Shown in pieces: positions 53,771 through 62,847 of a stretch of 64,000 nt of DNA. Made by a program: the position numbers and the translations under genes. Position 1 is the stretch's first letter. Each line of letters opens with the position of its first letter. The stretch covers positions 186,001 through 250,000 of the forward strand of contig JAHBVY010000001.1 of assembly GCA_019637265.1 (NCBI GenBank), read 5' to 3'. This DNA is from Polyangiaceae bacterium (lineage in GTDB: Bacteria; Myxococcota_A; Polyangia; Polyangiales; Polyangiaceae). Below the pieces are notes generated by a model. The model worked only from the letters and a program-made list of their open reading frames with translations, had not been told where the DNA came from and did not search any database.

Positions 53771-54673
53771 CTACTCGCTGACGCGGTACTGCTGCGGGAA
53801 GTAGAAGTTGTAGCTGATGGTCAGCATCTGGTTGAACTTGAAGTCGCGGTCGTCCGCGTTCACCCGCTGGTCGGGGAACTTACTGTCAGGCCCACCGCCG
53901 TGGTTGTCGAAGCCACCGGTGTTGCGCGCGAACGGCAACCCGCGCCACTCGAACCCGATCGCGTTCCACTTGTTCACGTAGAAGCTGAAGCCCAGCCCGA
54001 AGGTGGGCGCCAGCGCCATGCGGCTCTCACGCTCGAAGGACTCCTCCGCCGTGCAAGGCTTCCCTTCGCCCGGATCACACTCCTGGCGCTCACTGACCCC
54101 GACGAAGGCCAGCCCACCGAAGAAGTAGAGATCCGTATCGAGGTACACGTTCTGGAACAGCGCCAGCTTGCCGCGGAAGGGCACCGCGGTGAGCTGGGGC
54201 GAGGCGACCCAGTCGATGGACCCAACCTGATCCTCGAACGAGGGCCCCATGTTCACGCCGGTGAGGCGCGAGCTCACCGAGGGGCCGCCGCCCGCCGCGC
54301 GCCGCGCCGCCTCGATCTCACGGCGGCCATCGTTCACGTCCTGAACGCGATCGGTCAGGCCGGTGTTGAGCTGGAGCGCACCGAAGCCGCCCCAGAGCCC
54401 CACCGCGAACCAGTCCGTGAGGTTGTAGTTGATCCGCGCGCCAGCCAAGATGGTGCGCTGATACTCGTCCAGCAGGGTGAAGGAGATCGCCGGGGCGACC
54501 TCGAAGCGACCCTCGCGGTAGAGGCGCAGCTTCCGCACGGCCGGCGCACCCGCCAGTGGACCCGTGAGCAAGATCTCTTGAGCTTGCGCTGTCTCCGCCG
54601 TGGCGCTCAGCGCCAGGCCGGCGGTGAGGCCTACGAGCAGCCGCCGCATGGTTTTCTTCGTCGTCTTTCGCAT
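53771..54673 (-). CDS. Outer-membrane beta-barrel protein (myxobacterial type), gene 2
   Basis: 300-residue precursor with a signal peptide (MRRLLVGLTAGLALSATAETAQAQ). The mature part is made of alternating strands with aromatic girdles (NYNLTDWFAVGLWGGFGALQ, LDTDLYFFGGLAFVGVSERQE, FGLGFSFYVNKWNAIGFEWRGLPFARN) and ends in YYF/Y-type strands. A disulfide pair is suggested by ECDPGEGKPC. This is the small-porin family often annotated in myxobacteria as outer membrane beta-barrel domain proteins, to which gliding components such as GltA/GltB also belong. A gliding role here is only a guess. It lies 15 nt downstream of a related gene and ends at a terminator. Confidence 0.82.
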   Translation of the reverse strand: MRKTTKKTMRRLLVGLTAGLALSATAETAQAQEILLTGPLAGAPAVRKLRLYREGRFEVAPAISFTLLDEYQRTILAGARINYNLTDWFAVGLWGGFGALQLNTGLTDRVQDVNDGRREIEAARRAAGGGPSVSSRLTGVNMGPSFEDQVGSIDWVASPQLTAVPFRGKLALFQNVYLDTDLYFFGGLAFVGVSERQECDPGEGKPCTAEESFERESRMALAPTFGLGFSFYVNKWNAIGFEWRGLPFARNTGGFDNHGGGPDSKFPDQRVNADDRDFKFNQMLTISYNFYFPQQYRVSE

Positions 54674-54688
54674 GGGTGCTGACCTCGA

Positions 54689-55630
54689 CTACTTCGGCAG
54701 CCGGTACTCGAACGAGAACGGCAAGAAAATGGCGATGCCGACCTGGGCTTGAACCGCGTTGGTCAGTGAGTTGTCTCCGAACCACCGATCCTTGTCCTGG
54801 ACCGCGACTGGATCGTTCAAGATGGCGGTGTCGTCGTTCTCCAGGCGGTCGCTGAAGATGTAGTCACGCACCTCCAAGATCGCCGCGAACCACCGCGTGA
54901 AGAACACGCGGAACCCGATCCCCGCGTTGAACGCGAGCTTCGGCTCGAAGTCGAAGGTCCGGTTGTCTGGATCGATCACCGGGATGGGCCGCGTGCTGAT
55001 CGCCCCCACGCCGCCCACCACGTAGGCGTCGTAGTGGAAGATGAAGTCACCGAAGCCAGCGAACTTGCCGTAGGCAGGCACATACGTGAAGTTCAGCGCC
55101 GCGCCCCAGTCGTACTCCGTCAGTGGCACACCGACGCGCGCCGCACGCCGCACCTGGGCGTTGAACGAGCTGTCCGCGTTGAACGGGCGGTAGTAGTTGA
55201 AGTTCGCGCCCACCGCGAGCACGTTCGTGATGTAGTAGTTCAGCGCCAGGCCCGGACCCGGGTGGTTCACGAACTGATCGTTCAAGCTCGTGGCCCAGTA
55301 GGGCTGCACCTCGAAGCGGCGCACGCGTAGCGCGTACAGCTGCTGCACGGCGTAGATCTGCTCCCCGAGATCCTTGGCAGCCTCCTTGTCGAAGTCGAGG
55401 TTGGGGCACGCCTCGGGGTCGATCTGACAGATGTCACCCAGGCCTGTGCCGCCGAGGTCCTCTTCGCCAGGGATCTCGCCGTCAGGGATCTCGCCGTCAG
55501 GGACTTCGTCCCCCGCTACCTCTTCTCCGTCAGCAGCAGCTTCCGGCTCATCCGCGGTTTGGGCCAACGCGGCAGCCGGGCACACGCAAAGCGCCGCTGC
55601 TACGAGGAGCCCGATGGGACGTTTTTTCAT
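54689..55630 (-). CDS. Outer-membrane beta-barrel protein (myxobacterial type), gene 1
   Basis: 313-residue precursor with signal peptide (MKKRPIGLLVAAALCVCPAA), then an acidic segment with repeats (GDEVPDGEIPDGEIPGEE) and a Cys pair (DICQIDPEACPNLDF). The barrel follows (NYYITNVLAVGANFNYYRPF, FHYDAYVVGGVGAIST, FRVFFTRWFAAILEVRDYIF) and ends in FEYRLPK. It is similar in plan to the downstream gene; together they form a two-gene operon. Charged acidic stretches may bind Ca2+. Function unknown. Confidence 0.82.
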   Translation of the reverse strand: MKKRPIGLLVAAALCVCPAAALAQTADEPEAAADGEEVAGDEVPDGEIPDGEIPGEEDLGGTGLGDICQIDPEACPNLDFDKEAAKDLGEQIYAVQQLYALRVRRFEVQPYWATSLNDQFVNHPGPGLALNYYITNVLAVGANFNYYRPFNADSSFNAQVRRAARVGVPLTEYDWGAALNFTYVPAYGKFAGFGDFIFHYDAYVVGGVGAISTRPIPVIDPDNRTFDFEPKLAFNAGIGFRVFFTRWFAAILEVRDYIFSDRLENDDTAILNDPVAVQDKDRWFGDNSLTNAVQAQVGIAIFLPFSFEYRLPK

Positions 55631-55840
55631 CCGATGCCTCTTCCGCTCTCCTCAAGGACCTGTTGGTAACTGGAGTCGCGCAACTACGTGAAAAGATTGA
55701 AGAATTTGGCTGGGTGGGAGTGCCGCAGGACTATATCACGCGGGATTTCGAGCAATCAATATCCAATGTCAGTCCGCACTAAAACTCAGCCGAGAGTGTT
55801 GAATCACAGCCCTGGTGGAACCAAGCCGCTGGTCTGGTTC

Positions 55841-57112
55841 CTAGCCTTCGTCGTGCCCTAGCAGCGCCTCGACGAAGTCCTCGGGGACGAAGTCGTGGAG
55901 ATCACTCGCTCGCTCACCCAGCCCGATGAACCGAACTGGGACACGGAGCTCATCCGCGATCCCGAGCACCATGCCACCCTTGGCGGTGCCGTCCAGCTTG
56001 GTCAGGACCACGCCTGTCAGGTCGAGAGCATCTTTGAACTCGCGGGCTTGCGCAAGGGCGTTCTGTCCGTTCGTCGCGTCGAGCACCAAGAGCACCTCGT
56101 GAGGCGCGCCGTCCAGCGCCTTGCCCGCGGTCTTCGCGATCTTCTTCATCTCCACCATCAGGTTCGTCTTGGTGTGGAGACGCCCTGCGGTGTCCGCGAG
56201 CACGACATCCGCGCCAGTCGCCTTCGCGCGCTCGATGGCCTCGAAGATGACGCTCCCTGGATCCGCGCCATCTTTCCCGCGCACCACCTCACAGCCCACG
56301 CGATCACCCCACACCACCAACTGCTGCACCGCTGCCGCGCGGAACGTGTCCCCCGCAGCCAGTACGCAGCGCTGACCTTCCTGGGTGAGGCGCGTGGCGA
56401 GCTTACCGATGGTCGTCGTCTTACCGGCGCCGTTCACCCCGACGAGCAGCACCACGGTCGGCTGATCGCGGAGCTTGAAGGCGCCCGGATCACCCACGTT
56501 CAGCGTGCGGAGCGCCTCCGCGCGGAGCGCTCGCCACACCGCATCGGCGTCCTTCAGCTCGCCCTTGGCGAGGCCTTCCTTGAGCCGCTCGAGCAGCGCC
56601 TCCGTCGTCTTCACGCCGACGTCGCCCGCCAGCAAGATCTCCTCGATCTCTTCGGCGATCGCCGGGTCCACCTCGCGGCGCCCGGTGACGAGCGCCTTCA
56701 AGCGACCGAAGAAGCCCTCGCTCTCGCGGCTCCGCGCGAGGCCCTTACGCAGGCTCTTCAGGTCACGGCGGGAGGTGAGGGAAGGGCGGTCCCCGTCGCT
56801 CGCGGGCGCGTCGCTGGGCGGCGCCGCCTCGCTCGTGGGAGCTGCTTCGGGCTCCGCTTCGCTCGGTGGCGCGGGCCGCTCCGAGGCGGCCTTCGGCTCC
56901 TCTCGGGGCCGCGGCTCGCGCACCGTGGCCTGGCGATCCTTGCTCTTCTCGGCGCTCTTCGCAGGCTCGGTCTTGCTCTTCGGCGCCGGCTCCTTCGCCT
57001 CAGGCAGCTTCTCCGGCGTCTGGGCAGGGGGCAGCTCCCCGGCGGACCTCCTGCTCATCAGGAGGTAGCCCACGATGGCTAAGACGACGACTGCGATGAT
57101 GGCGTAGATCAT
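55841..57112 (-). CDS. ftsY: Signal recognition particle receptor FtsY
   Basis: The 423-residue SRP-type GTPase is the membrane receptor for SRP-ribosome complexes. An N-terminal membrane helix (IYAIIAVVVLAIVGYLLM, 2-20) and a charged Pro/Ala/Glu/Lys A-region (22-125) precede the NG domain. G motifs are GVNGAGKTTTIGKLA, DTAGRLHTKTNLMVEM and TKLDGTAKGG, and the end is GLGERASDLHDFVPEDFVEALLG. The N-terminal helix is absent from E. coli FtsY but present in several other groups. Antisense frames of similar length are not real. A 7-bp inverted repeat (GGAACCA/TGGTTCC, 55817-55841) abuts the stop but lacks a T-tract. Confidence 0.97.
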   Translation of the reverse strand: MIYAIIAVVVLAIVGYLLMSRRSAGELPPAQTPEKLPEAKEPAPKSKTEPAKSAEKSKDRQATVREPRPREEPKAASERPAPPSEAEPEAAPTSEAAPPSDAPASDGDRPSLTSRRDLKSLRKGLARSRESEGFFGRLKALVTGRREVDPAIAEEIEEILLAGDVGVKTTEALLERLKEGLAKGELKDADAVWRALRAEALRTLNVGDPGAFKLRDQPTVVLLVGVNGAGKTTTIGKLATRLTQEGQRCVLAAGDTFRAAAVQQLVVWGDRVGCEVVRGKDGADPGSVIFEAIERAKATGADVVLADTAGRLHTKTNLMVEMKKIAKTAGKALDGAPHEVLLVLDATNGQNALAQAREFKDALDLTGVVLTKLDGTAKGGMVLGIADELRVPVRFIGLGERASDLHDFVPEDFVEALLGHDEG

Positions 57113-57335
57113 GGAGCTTGGGCGCGGTCACCGGGTTCGGACCGTAGGAGGCTGCCTTGGAGTAGCTCCCCAGGCGACGACCGGGGCCGACTATAGGGAG
57201 GGGGCTTCTGAGCCGTCAACAGCTCGTGCGCCTGAAGTGTGTTCTCCAGCCGCCCGCGGCCTCGAACCGGTCCAGGCGCTCCGAGGTCGCCTGTCCGGCG
57301 TGCGCTCCTCGGGGGCGCTTTGCCCGGCGTTCGCT

Positions 57336-57391
57336 TCAGCTTGGCTCCAGCGGCTCAGCTTGGCGCCAGCGTCGTCAGCTTGGCTCCAGCG
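57336..57391. repeat. Three 18-20-bp tandem repeats TCAGCTTGGCTCCAGCG
   Basis: Units start at 57336, 57355 and 57375; the middle one has CGCC for CTCC. The third supplies the stop codon (TGA on the minus strand, 57375-57377) of the gene that follows. Its core TCAGCTTGGC equals that of the GTCAGC-TTG-GCTGA palindromes. Confidence 0.8.
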
Positions 57392-59108
57392 GCTCTGCGT
57401 GACCCTGCGTCGGCTGCTCCTCCAGCAGCTGGCGTTCGACCTGAGCGTCGGGTGGGGTGGGGCCATAAGCCGCACGCTCCACCGCCTTCGCCCAGCGCGC
57501 CACGTCGGGGACGTCGCGCGCCTGCGCTGCGGCGACCACCTGACCAGGTGTGGGCGCGCCGTCGCCGTCGAACGGGCGCCCCGCGCGGCGCGCCCAGCGC
57601 ACCAGGCGATCGAGCGCCGCGCGCCGTCGTGACACCAAGGCAATAGACAGCTCACCTGGTGGTGGTAAGGGGCGCTCGAGGCTCGAGTGCCACGGCGCCT
57701 CCACCTGCAGCCGAACCCCCTCGAGCGCGCCGAGCTGGAGCTCCTGTGCGCTGGGGAGCTCGAAGCGCCCGTCCGCGTCGGTCAGCGCGCTCACCGGCGC
57801 GTCCGCGGCGAAGCTCGGCACGAGCAGCATGACCGTCGCGCCCGCCACCGTCGTCCCCTCGTGCGCATCGGTCACCACGCCGCTCCAGCCGCCGCTCGTC
57901 GGCCCGGCCCCCACGCGCGCCACCGCGGCGGTTCCGCGCGGAAGCTCGGGTCGTCGTCGCGTCGGCTCCCGGCGCCCTGGGCGGTACCAGGCCCGGATCA
58001 GCCAGCCGGTGATCAGCAGCGCGGCGCCGAGCAGCGCGAGGCGACCGAACGGGCTCGGGCGCGGCACCGGGAGATCGATCTGGAGATCGGCGGGCGGCCG
58101 GTAGGCGGGTGAGCCCGGGAGGAAGCGGAGCGTGACCCGCAAGGTGGGCTCGTCGCTCGGATCGAGCGCCACCGGGAGGGAGGCGCGCCCGTTTCGAATG
58201 GGGGCCGCGGCGAGGCTCCGATCGCCTCGCAGCGCCTCGACGTATCCGTGCGGAACCGGCTCGCCGCGGGCCTGCACCGAGAGCTCGACCGGCTCTCCCG
58301 TGCGCGGGGGCGCTACCAGCGCGAGCTCCACCGGGACCGTCCTGAGCACCGGGGTCAGCGCCTCCGCCGCGCCGATCCCGCGCTGCGCGCGGATCCGGGC
58401 GCCGAGCTGCGCGGGCCCGGGCGAGCCGAGCAGCGCCGAGGTGGCCTTGAACTCCGCGCGTTGCCCGAGGCTCACGCGGGTGGTGCCGAGCGCTCGCTCC
58501 TCCCCCGTGAGCTCACGCAGGAACAGCTCTACGGGCACTTCTCGAGGCTGCAGGTCGGTGTGCTCGGCGCGGGTGGCCACCGAGATGGGGTGCTCGTCGC
58601 GGTCGAGCGGGAGCGCGACGGGCGGGGGTTGAAACGCCAGCGTCGGGCTCAGGCCTTGAGCCTCGGTCGACACCCGGAGCGCCGCGCCGTCGTAGTGGGT
58701 GTCTCCCGCGTAGCGGAGCTCCAGCGCCGCGCCGAGCTGCGGATCGAAGCGGATGCAAGCGGCGCCTTCGGGCGAGGTGGTGAGCGTGTACTGGCGATCG
58801 GGGCGCCGCGTCACCGCCACCAGATCTTCGGCGCAGGGCTGCACCGCGCCAGCGGGGAGGGTTGGGGGTGGGCTCTGCTCGGGGTCGAAGCGCAGCGCGA
58901 CCTCGGCGCCGCCGATGGGGCGGTTCGTGTCGTCGCTCAGCCGCACCCGGAGCTCCACCCTGGTGGCGTGGGGCGCGACGCGCGCCTCGAGCCGCGCCCC
59001 GCCTTGGATGCGCACCTTGGCGCCCTGGCTGCTGGGGCTCAAGGTCAGGAGCGTGAGCAACCCGGCGCTCGCCAAGAGCCAGCTCCCGCGGTGTCGGTCG
59101 AAGCGCAC
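57375..59108 (-). CDS. Membrane-anchored protein with Ig-like and carboxypeptidase-regulatory-like domains
   Basis: 577 residues, GTG start. The N-terminal signal sequence or anchor (WLLASAGLLTLLTLS) is followed by two or three Ig-like beta domains (about 30-345: RVELRVRLSDDTNRPIGGAEVALRF, ELSVQARGEPVPHGYVEAL). A membrane helix lies at about 352-372 (FGRLALLGAALLITGWLI), then a carboxypeptidase-regulatory-like fold (about 405-480: WSGVVTDAHEGTTVAGATV, ALTDADGRFELPS), and a helical end. It resembles myxobacterial cell-surface proteins of unknown role. The C-terminal residues LEPS and the stop lie in a DNA repeat, so the true end may vary between strains. Confidence 0.75.
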   Translation of the reverse strand: MRFDRHRGSWLLASAGLLTLLTLSPSSQGAKVRIQGGARLEARVAPHATRVELRVRLSDDTNRPIGGAEVALRFDPEQSPPPTLPAGAVQPCAEDLVAVTRRPDRQYTLTTSPEGAACIRFDPQLGAALELRYAGDTHYDGAALRVSTEAQGLSPTLAFQPPPVALPLDRDEHPISVATRAEHTDLQPREVPVELFLRELTGEERALGTTRVSLGQRAEFKATSALLGSPGPAQLGARIRAQRGIGAAEALTPVLRTVPVELALVAPPRTGEPVELSVQARGEPVPHGYVEALRGDRSLAAAPIRNGRASLPVALDPSDEPTLRVTLRFLPGSPAYRPPADLQIDLPVPRPSPFGRLALLGAALLITGWLIRAWYRPGRREPTRRRPELPRGTAAVARVGAGPTSGGWSGVVTDAHEGTTVAGATVMLLVPSFAADAPVSALTDADGRFELPSAQELQLGALEGVRLQVEAPWHSSLERPLPPPGELSIALVSRRRAALDRLVRWARRAGRPFDGDGAPTPGQVVAAAQARDVPDVARWAKAVERAAYGPTPPDAQVERQLLEEQPTQGHAEPLEPS

Positions 59109-59405
59109 CGGCGGAGGCTAGCACTGCGGGCGCCGCGCGGGGCGCTACCCTGGGCCGAGGGATAGGGTGCGAGGCTCCGAGCTTCGGATTGAAGACCCGA
59201 CCTCCGCGCTCGTCCAACGCGCCGTGCGTCCTCCTTGCTCGAAGCGCGGTGCTCCGAACGCCTCGTGGCGCCCGCGGGCAGCTACGCGCCCCCCATCAGC
59301 GGCAGCGAGCAACCCCTCACCAGTGGCAGCACCACCTGAAGCGGCGTCTCGTGCCTCGCGTATCCCTCTGCAACCCGGTGGCGCGTCGTGGTAGCTTCGC
59401 GTCGC

Positions 59406-60212
59406 ATGGCTGCCTGGCTCACTCGAGCGCTCCCGGCGTTGGTTTGCTTGGGGTGGCTGCTCATGGCCACCCCCGCCCAGGCGAACGAGAAGGTCGACGC
59501 GCTCGCCAAGCAGCTCAAATCGAGCGAGGACTTCCGGGTGCGCACTCAGGCAGCGCTCGCGCTGGGCGCCTCGAAGAGTCACCTCGCGGTGAAGCCGCTC
59601 TGCGGTGGCCTCGCGGACACGAACGCCAGCGTGCGAGCCGCCGCGGCGGCGGCGCTCGGCAAGCTCCGGAAGGGGGGCCTGCGTTGCTTGAAGGCGCGCG
59701 AGTCCCGCGAGAAGACCGCGTCCGTCAAGAAGCAGGTGAAGGCCTCGGCCAAGCGGATCGAGAAGGCGCTCGGTCCGGTGGTGGGCCCCAAGACGGCGTA
59801 CTACGTCGCCATCGAGATCAGCAACGGGACGGACGCCTCGAATACCGTCGTCGAAACACAGGTCAAGAACGGCCTCTTGAAGGTGTTCAAGAAGCACGAC
59901 GACTTCGCCGTCGCCTCTCCTGAGGACACCATCGACGACGCCAAGAAGCTGCTCGCGGAGTTCTCTCAGGCGAGCGGCTTCCTGCTCCAGAGCAAGGCCA
60001 CGCTGACGCACGTGGGGGGCGTCATGAAGGTGAAGCTCGCGGTGAGCGTGTTCGACTACCCGAACCGCGCGCTCAAGGGCAGCTACAGCGTGACCGTGGG
60101 CTTCCCTGACATCGAGGTGGGTGATCAAGCCGCGCGGAAAGAGCTGCTGGCGGAGGCGGGGCGGAGCGCCGCAGAGAAGTTCCGTGACAACGCCGCGCAG
60201 TTCAATAAATAG
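59406..60212 (+). CDS. Exported HEAT-repeat protein
   Basis: 268-residue precursor: signal peptide (LPALVCLGWLLMATPAQA), then HEAT-like helices (SSEDFRVRTQAALALGASKS, LADTNASVRAAAAAALGKL) in the first 110 residues. A second domain with alpha/beta character follows (YYVAIEISNGTDASNT ... GFLLQSKATLTHVGGVMKVKLAVSVFDYP). No specific family recognised for the second domain. The ATG is chosen over a GTG 18 nt upstream because it gives a clean signal peptide and has TAGCTT 8 nt upstream. Confidence 0.82.
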   Translation: MAAWLTRALPALVCLGWLLMATPAQANEKVDALAKQLKSSEDFRVRTQAALALGASKSHLAVKPLCGGLADTNASVRAAAAAALGKLRKGGLRCLKARESREKTASVKKQVKASAKRIEKALGPVVGPKTAYYVAIEISNGTDASNTVVETQVKNGLLKVFKKHDDFAVASPEDTIDDAKKLLAEFSQASGFLLQSKATLTHVGGVMKVKLAVSVFDYPNRALKGSYSVTVGFPDIEVGDQAARKELLAEAGRSAAEKFRDNAAQFNK

Positions 60213-60397
60213 GCCGCGCCAGCGACCCTCAGGCCGCGGCGCGATGAGCGGGCTGGGGAGGGGAGGCGGGCGCACGCCCTGCCAGCGCCGCGGCATTTGT
60301 TGCTCACCGCACGAGTTCCCCCGTACGCTTGCGTTGACCCGGCTCGCCACGTGGCGCGCCGCAGAGAAGTGAGCACGAACCACCCAGCGGAGTGACC

Positions 60398-61159
60398 ATG
60401 TCCGGGCGCCACAAGCGAAGCTTGAAGAACTACCTGCTGGACCCGCATTTCCAGCTTAAATACACCGGCTACCTGGTGCTGATCGCGGTGCTGCTCTCGG
60501 TGGCGCTGGGCTTCGTGCTGTGGCGCACCAGTGACGCCGTCCTCGCCCAGAGCGAGAAGAGCGTGAGCCTCGGCGAGCAGGTCGTGAAGCGCGGCCGCGA
60601 CGTGGTCGACGAGAGCAAGAAGGTCAGCCAGGTTGTCAAAATGAATATAGTCAAAGATCCTGACTATAAGGACAACCCCGCCTTGCTCGAGGTGTTCGAG
60701 GCCGACGCCAAGGGGCAGGACGAGCGCCTGAGCCAGCAGCAGCGTGACCTGGAAGACCAGGCGAAGGCGCTGCGCGCCCAGTCCGACGAGCTCGCGAGCC
60801 AGCGCCGCACCATGAGCTACGCGCTCATCGGGGTGCTGGTGGCGCTGGTGGTGTTCATCGGGCTGGCGGGCATCGTCGTCACGCACCGGGTGGCGGGCCC
60901 CATCTTCAAGATGAAGCGCCAGCTGCGCGAGGTGGGCAGTGGTCACCTGCGCGTCCCCAGCGCGCTCCGTAAGGGGGACGAGCTAGTGCACTTCTTCGAG
61001 ACCTTCGCCGACATGGTGCGGGGCCTCCGGGAGCGCCAAGAGCGGGAGATCGCGTTGCTCGACGACGCCATCGTGAGGCTCGAGGGGAAGGCGCAAGAAG
61101 GCGACCTCGAGCCGCTGCGAAAGCTCCGGGAGGAGATGCAGGGCGCGCTCGAGACCTGA
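60398..61159 (+). CDS. Two-helix membrane protein with HAMP and coiled coil, no output domain
   Basis: 253 residues: a short basic N-terminus (KRSLKNYLLDPHFQLKYTG), helix 1 (about 22-42), and a periplasmic coiled coil of about 95 residues rich in Glu/Gln/Lys. Helix 2 (about 137-160) precedes a HAMP-like part (HRVAGPIFKMKRQLREVGSG ... ELVHFFETFADMVRG) and a second coiled coil. The PIFKM pattern after helix 2 is typical of HAMP linkers. No kinase or methyl-accepting domain follows. GGAG lies just upstream of the ATG; a GTG two codons earlier is possible. Confidence 0.82.
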   Translation: MSGRHKRSLKNYLLDPHFQLKYTGYLVLIAVLLSVALGFVLWRTSDAVLAQSEKSVSLGEQVVKRGRDVVDESKKVSQVVKMNIVKDPDYKDNPALLEVFEADAKGQDERLSQQQRDLEDQAKALRAQSDELASQRRTMSYALIGVLVALVVFIGLAGIVVTHRVAGPIFKMKRQLREVGSGHLRVPSALRKGDELVHFFETFADMVRGLRERQEREIALLDDAIVRLEGKAQEGDLEPLRKLREEMQGALET

Positions 61160-61306
61160 GCGCTCGAAGCTCTGGCGCTCGAGATCCTAGCGCCGGGCGT
61201 TCGTTGTTTCCTCACGGGAATGGATGAGGCGCGTGAGCGCTGGCCGTGCGCGGGCTGCTCGCTAGCGCTGAGGGTGCGCTTCGGCTGAATCCATCAGGTT
61301 ATCTGA

Positions 61307-61693
61307 CTAGAACGCCGCCGGGACGTACTCGATCCGGAGCTCACCCTCGACGAGCGAGACGCTCGCGACGTCGAAGCGCAGCCGCTCGGCGCTGGGGTCG
61401 TGACGGTAGCGGCGCTGCCACAGGCGCTCCCCCGCGCGCCGCACGCGGAAGCGCTTCTTGCCGTCCACCGAGCTGAGCCCGCGCGTCCAGGCGCTCGCGC
61501 TGCGCGTCCGCACCTCCACCACCACGATCAGCCCTTCGCGCCTCGCCACGATGTCGAGCTCGAGGCGCCCCACCCGCAGGTTGGTGGCCACGATCTGGAA
61601 GCCGGAGCGCACCAGGTATTGCGCGACGCGCTGCTCGGCGAGCTGCCAGCTCAGTCGCGCGGACACGGCGCCGGGTTCGGCCAGTGCCGCCAA
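61307..61693 (-). CDS. yraN: YraN-family (UPF0102) endonuclease-like protein
   Basis: 128 residues from TTG, or 119 from GTG at 61666. The PD-(D/E)xK core is visible as LELDIVARREGLIVVVEVRTR, with the upstream helix AEQRVAQYLVRSGFQIVATNLRV and downstream VDGKKRFRVRRAGERLW. The usual GGEID of the family is GRLELD here, keeping the acidic residues. YraN members are thought to act on DNA or RNA, often beside rnhB, which is not in this window. The start is uncertain because no ribosome binding site is clear. Confidence 0.85.
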   Translation of the reverse strand: MAALAEPGAVSARLSWQLAEQRVAQYLVRSGFQIVATNLRVGRLELDIVARREGLIVVVEVRTRSASAWTRGLSSVDGKKRFRVRRAGERLWQRRYRHDPSAERLRFDVASVSLVEGELRIEYVPAAF

Positions 61694-61867
61694 GAGTTGC
61701 GCCCCCAGAGGAGCAGCGTGGCCCCTTCGGGGAGCAGCGCTCCGTCGACCTACACGCTGAGCTCCTCACCACCCGACGCAGGGCGCTCTGCCGATGCGCG
61801 TTCTGCCGACGCGTGCTCAGTCAGCGTGGGGCTGCGCTCTGCCGGCACCGCGTTCAGCCGGCGCAGC

Positions 61868-62437
61868 TCAGTAGTCGTACTTCTTGGGGCAGTTCTCCTC
61901 GACGAGTGAGCACTCACCCGCCGGCGCGCCGCCCTCGTCTTCCTTCACGCAGTAGTAGCCGGCGAGCTGGGCGCCACCCAAGCCAGGATCGTCCATCAGC
62001 TTCTCGCAGCTGAAGCCGCTGGGGCACTCGCAGTAGCTCGCGCCGTCGTCCGTCTTGCCGTCCACGTTCTTGCAGCGGCAGGAGCAGTACACCGCGCGAT
62101 CCTCACGGCGATCCGTGAGCTGGGGCTGCACCGGCGCCGCCACCACGTCCTCCGGGTTGGAGCCATCCGTCCCGGGGATGTTGCACTCCGCCCCGGCCGC
62201 CAGGTTGCCGTAAGGGCAGCTCACCCGGCCGCGGAACTGGTTCACCAAGCACACGCGGGTGGCGCACTGGAACGAGCGGCTCTCGACGTTGACCTCTTCC
62301 TCCGAGAACCCGCTGAAGCGCGGGTTGTACTCATCCTCGGGGATGCACGGGTCGCCCACCGCGCCGCTGTCGCAGCCGAACGCCGCGAAGCCGAGGGCCG
62401 CCACCACGAGCATCATTTGGGTTGAGATGGTCTTCAT
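61868..62437 (-). CDS. Cys-rich lipoprotein
   Basis: The 189-residue precursor has lipobox AAFGC. The mature protein has 14 or more Cys in a spread pattern (GDPCIPEDEY, FQCATRVCLV, VSCPYGN, ECNIPG, YCSCRCKN, YCECPSGFSCEK, YYCVKE, ECSLVEENCPKK), typical of disulfide-rich secreted proteins of myxobacteria. No family recognised. The start is supported by the signal sequence MKTISTQMMLVVAALGF. The 174-nt gap to yraN shows iterated GCTCTGCCGA-like units and no gene. Confidence 0.82.
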   Translation of the reverse strand: MKTISTQMMLVVAALGFAAFGCDSGAVGDPCIPEDEYNPRFSGFSEEEVNVESRSFQCATRVCLVNQFRGRVSCPYGNLAAGAECNIPGTDGSNPEDVVAAPVQPQLTDRREDRAVYCSCRCKNVDGKTDDGASYCECPSGFSCEKLMDDPGLGGAQLAGYYCVKEDEGGAPAGECSLVEENCPKKYDY

Positions 62438-62773
62438 TCGTCTGCTGTCCTAGGGGCGAGGGGGCGCGCGGTCTTTGAATGGGCTCGAACCGGCTGCGGC
62501 GCAGGGTAAGGATTGCGGCGCAGTGTGGGGATCGAGGTGGGTACCGAGCGCCCTGGCAGTGCTAGCGACGCGCCTGGGGCCAACACGAGCCCGGAGACTG
62601 GCGCGAGCCGGAGGGCCAGCGCCGCCGCTTCGGGGCCTAAGCTAGTCGAGCGCTCACGGCGCCGTCAATCCGAAAACAGGCCTGCGTGAGGAGCTCTTGC
62701 GCATGGCGTTCAGGCGGAAAAACTGCCTTGAAACTGGAATCGACCTCGACGGCGTCGTGGAAGGGTGAGCGCC

Positions 62774-62800
62774 GGGTTTGGGGGTTGGACGGCACCGCGC
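62774..62800 (-). repeat. GCGGTGCCGTCCAACCCCC dispersed element (reversed)
   Basis: Reads GGGTTTGGGG then GTTGGACGGCACCGCGC on the plus strand. It links the 19-mer type (GCCAAACCCCC) with the GCCGTCCAACCCCC type in one sequence. Confidence 0.75.
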
Positions 62801-62847
62801 TCGAGCGGCGCTGCGGGCCGCGCCTGCTAGGCCTCGTGGCGCCGCTC

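Noticed and set aside
53570..54682. Plus-strand 370-codon frame opposite the second beta-barrel
   Set aside because: Antisense to a gene with signal peptide, strand pattern and terminator; the product is Arg/Glu/Val-rich without a domain.
55817..55841. Inverted repeat GGAACCA/TGGTTCC as ftsY terminator
   Set aside because: The hairpin touches the stop codon and has no T-tract; it may be chance or another element.
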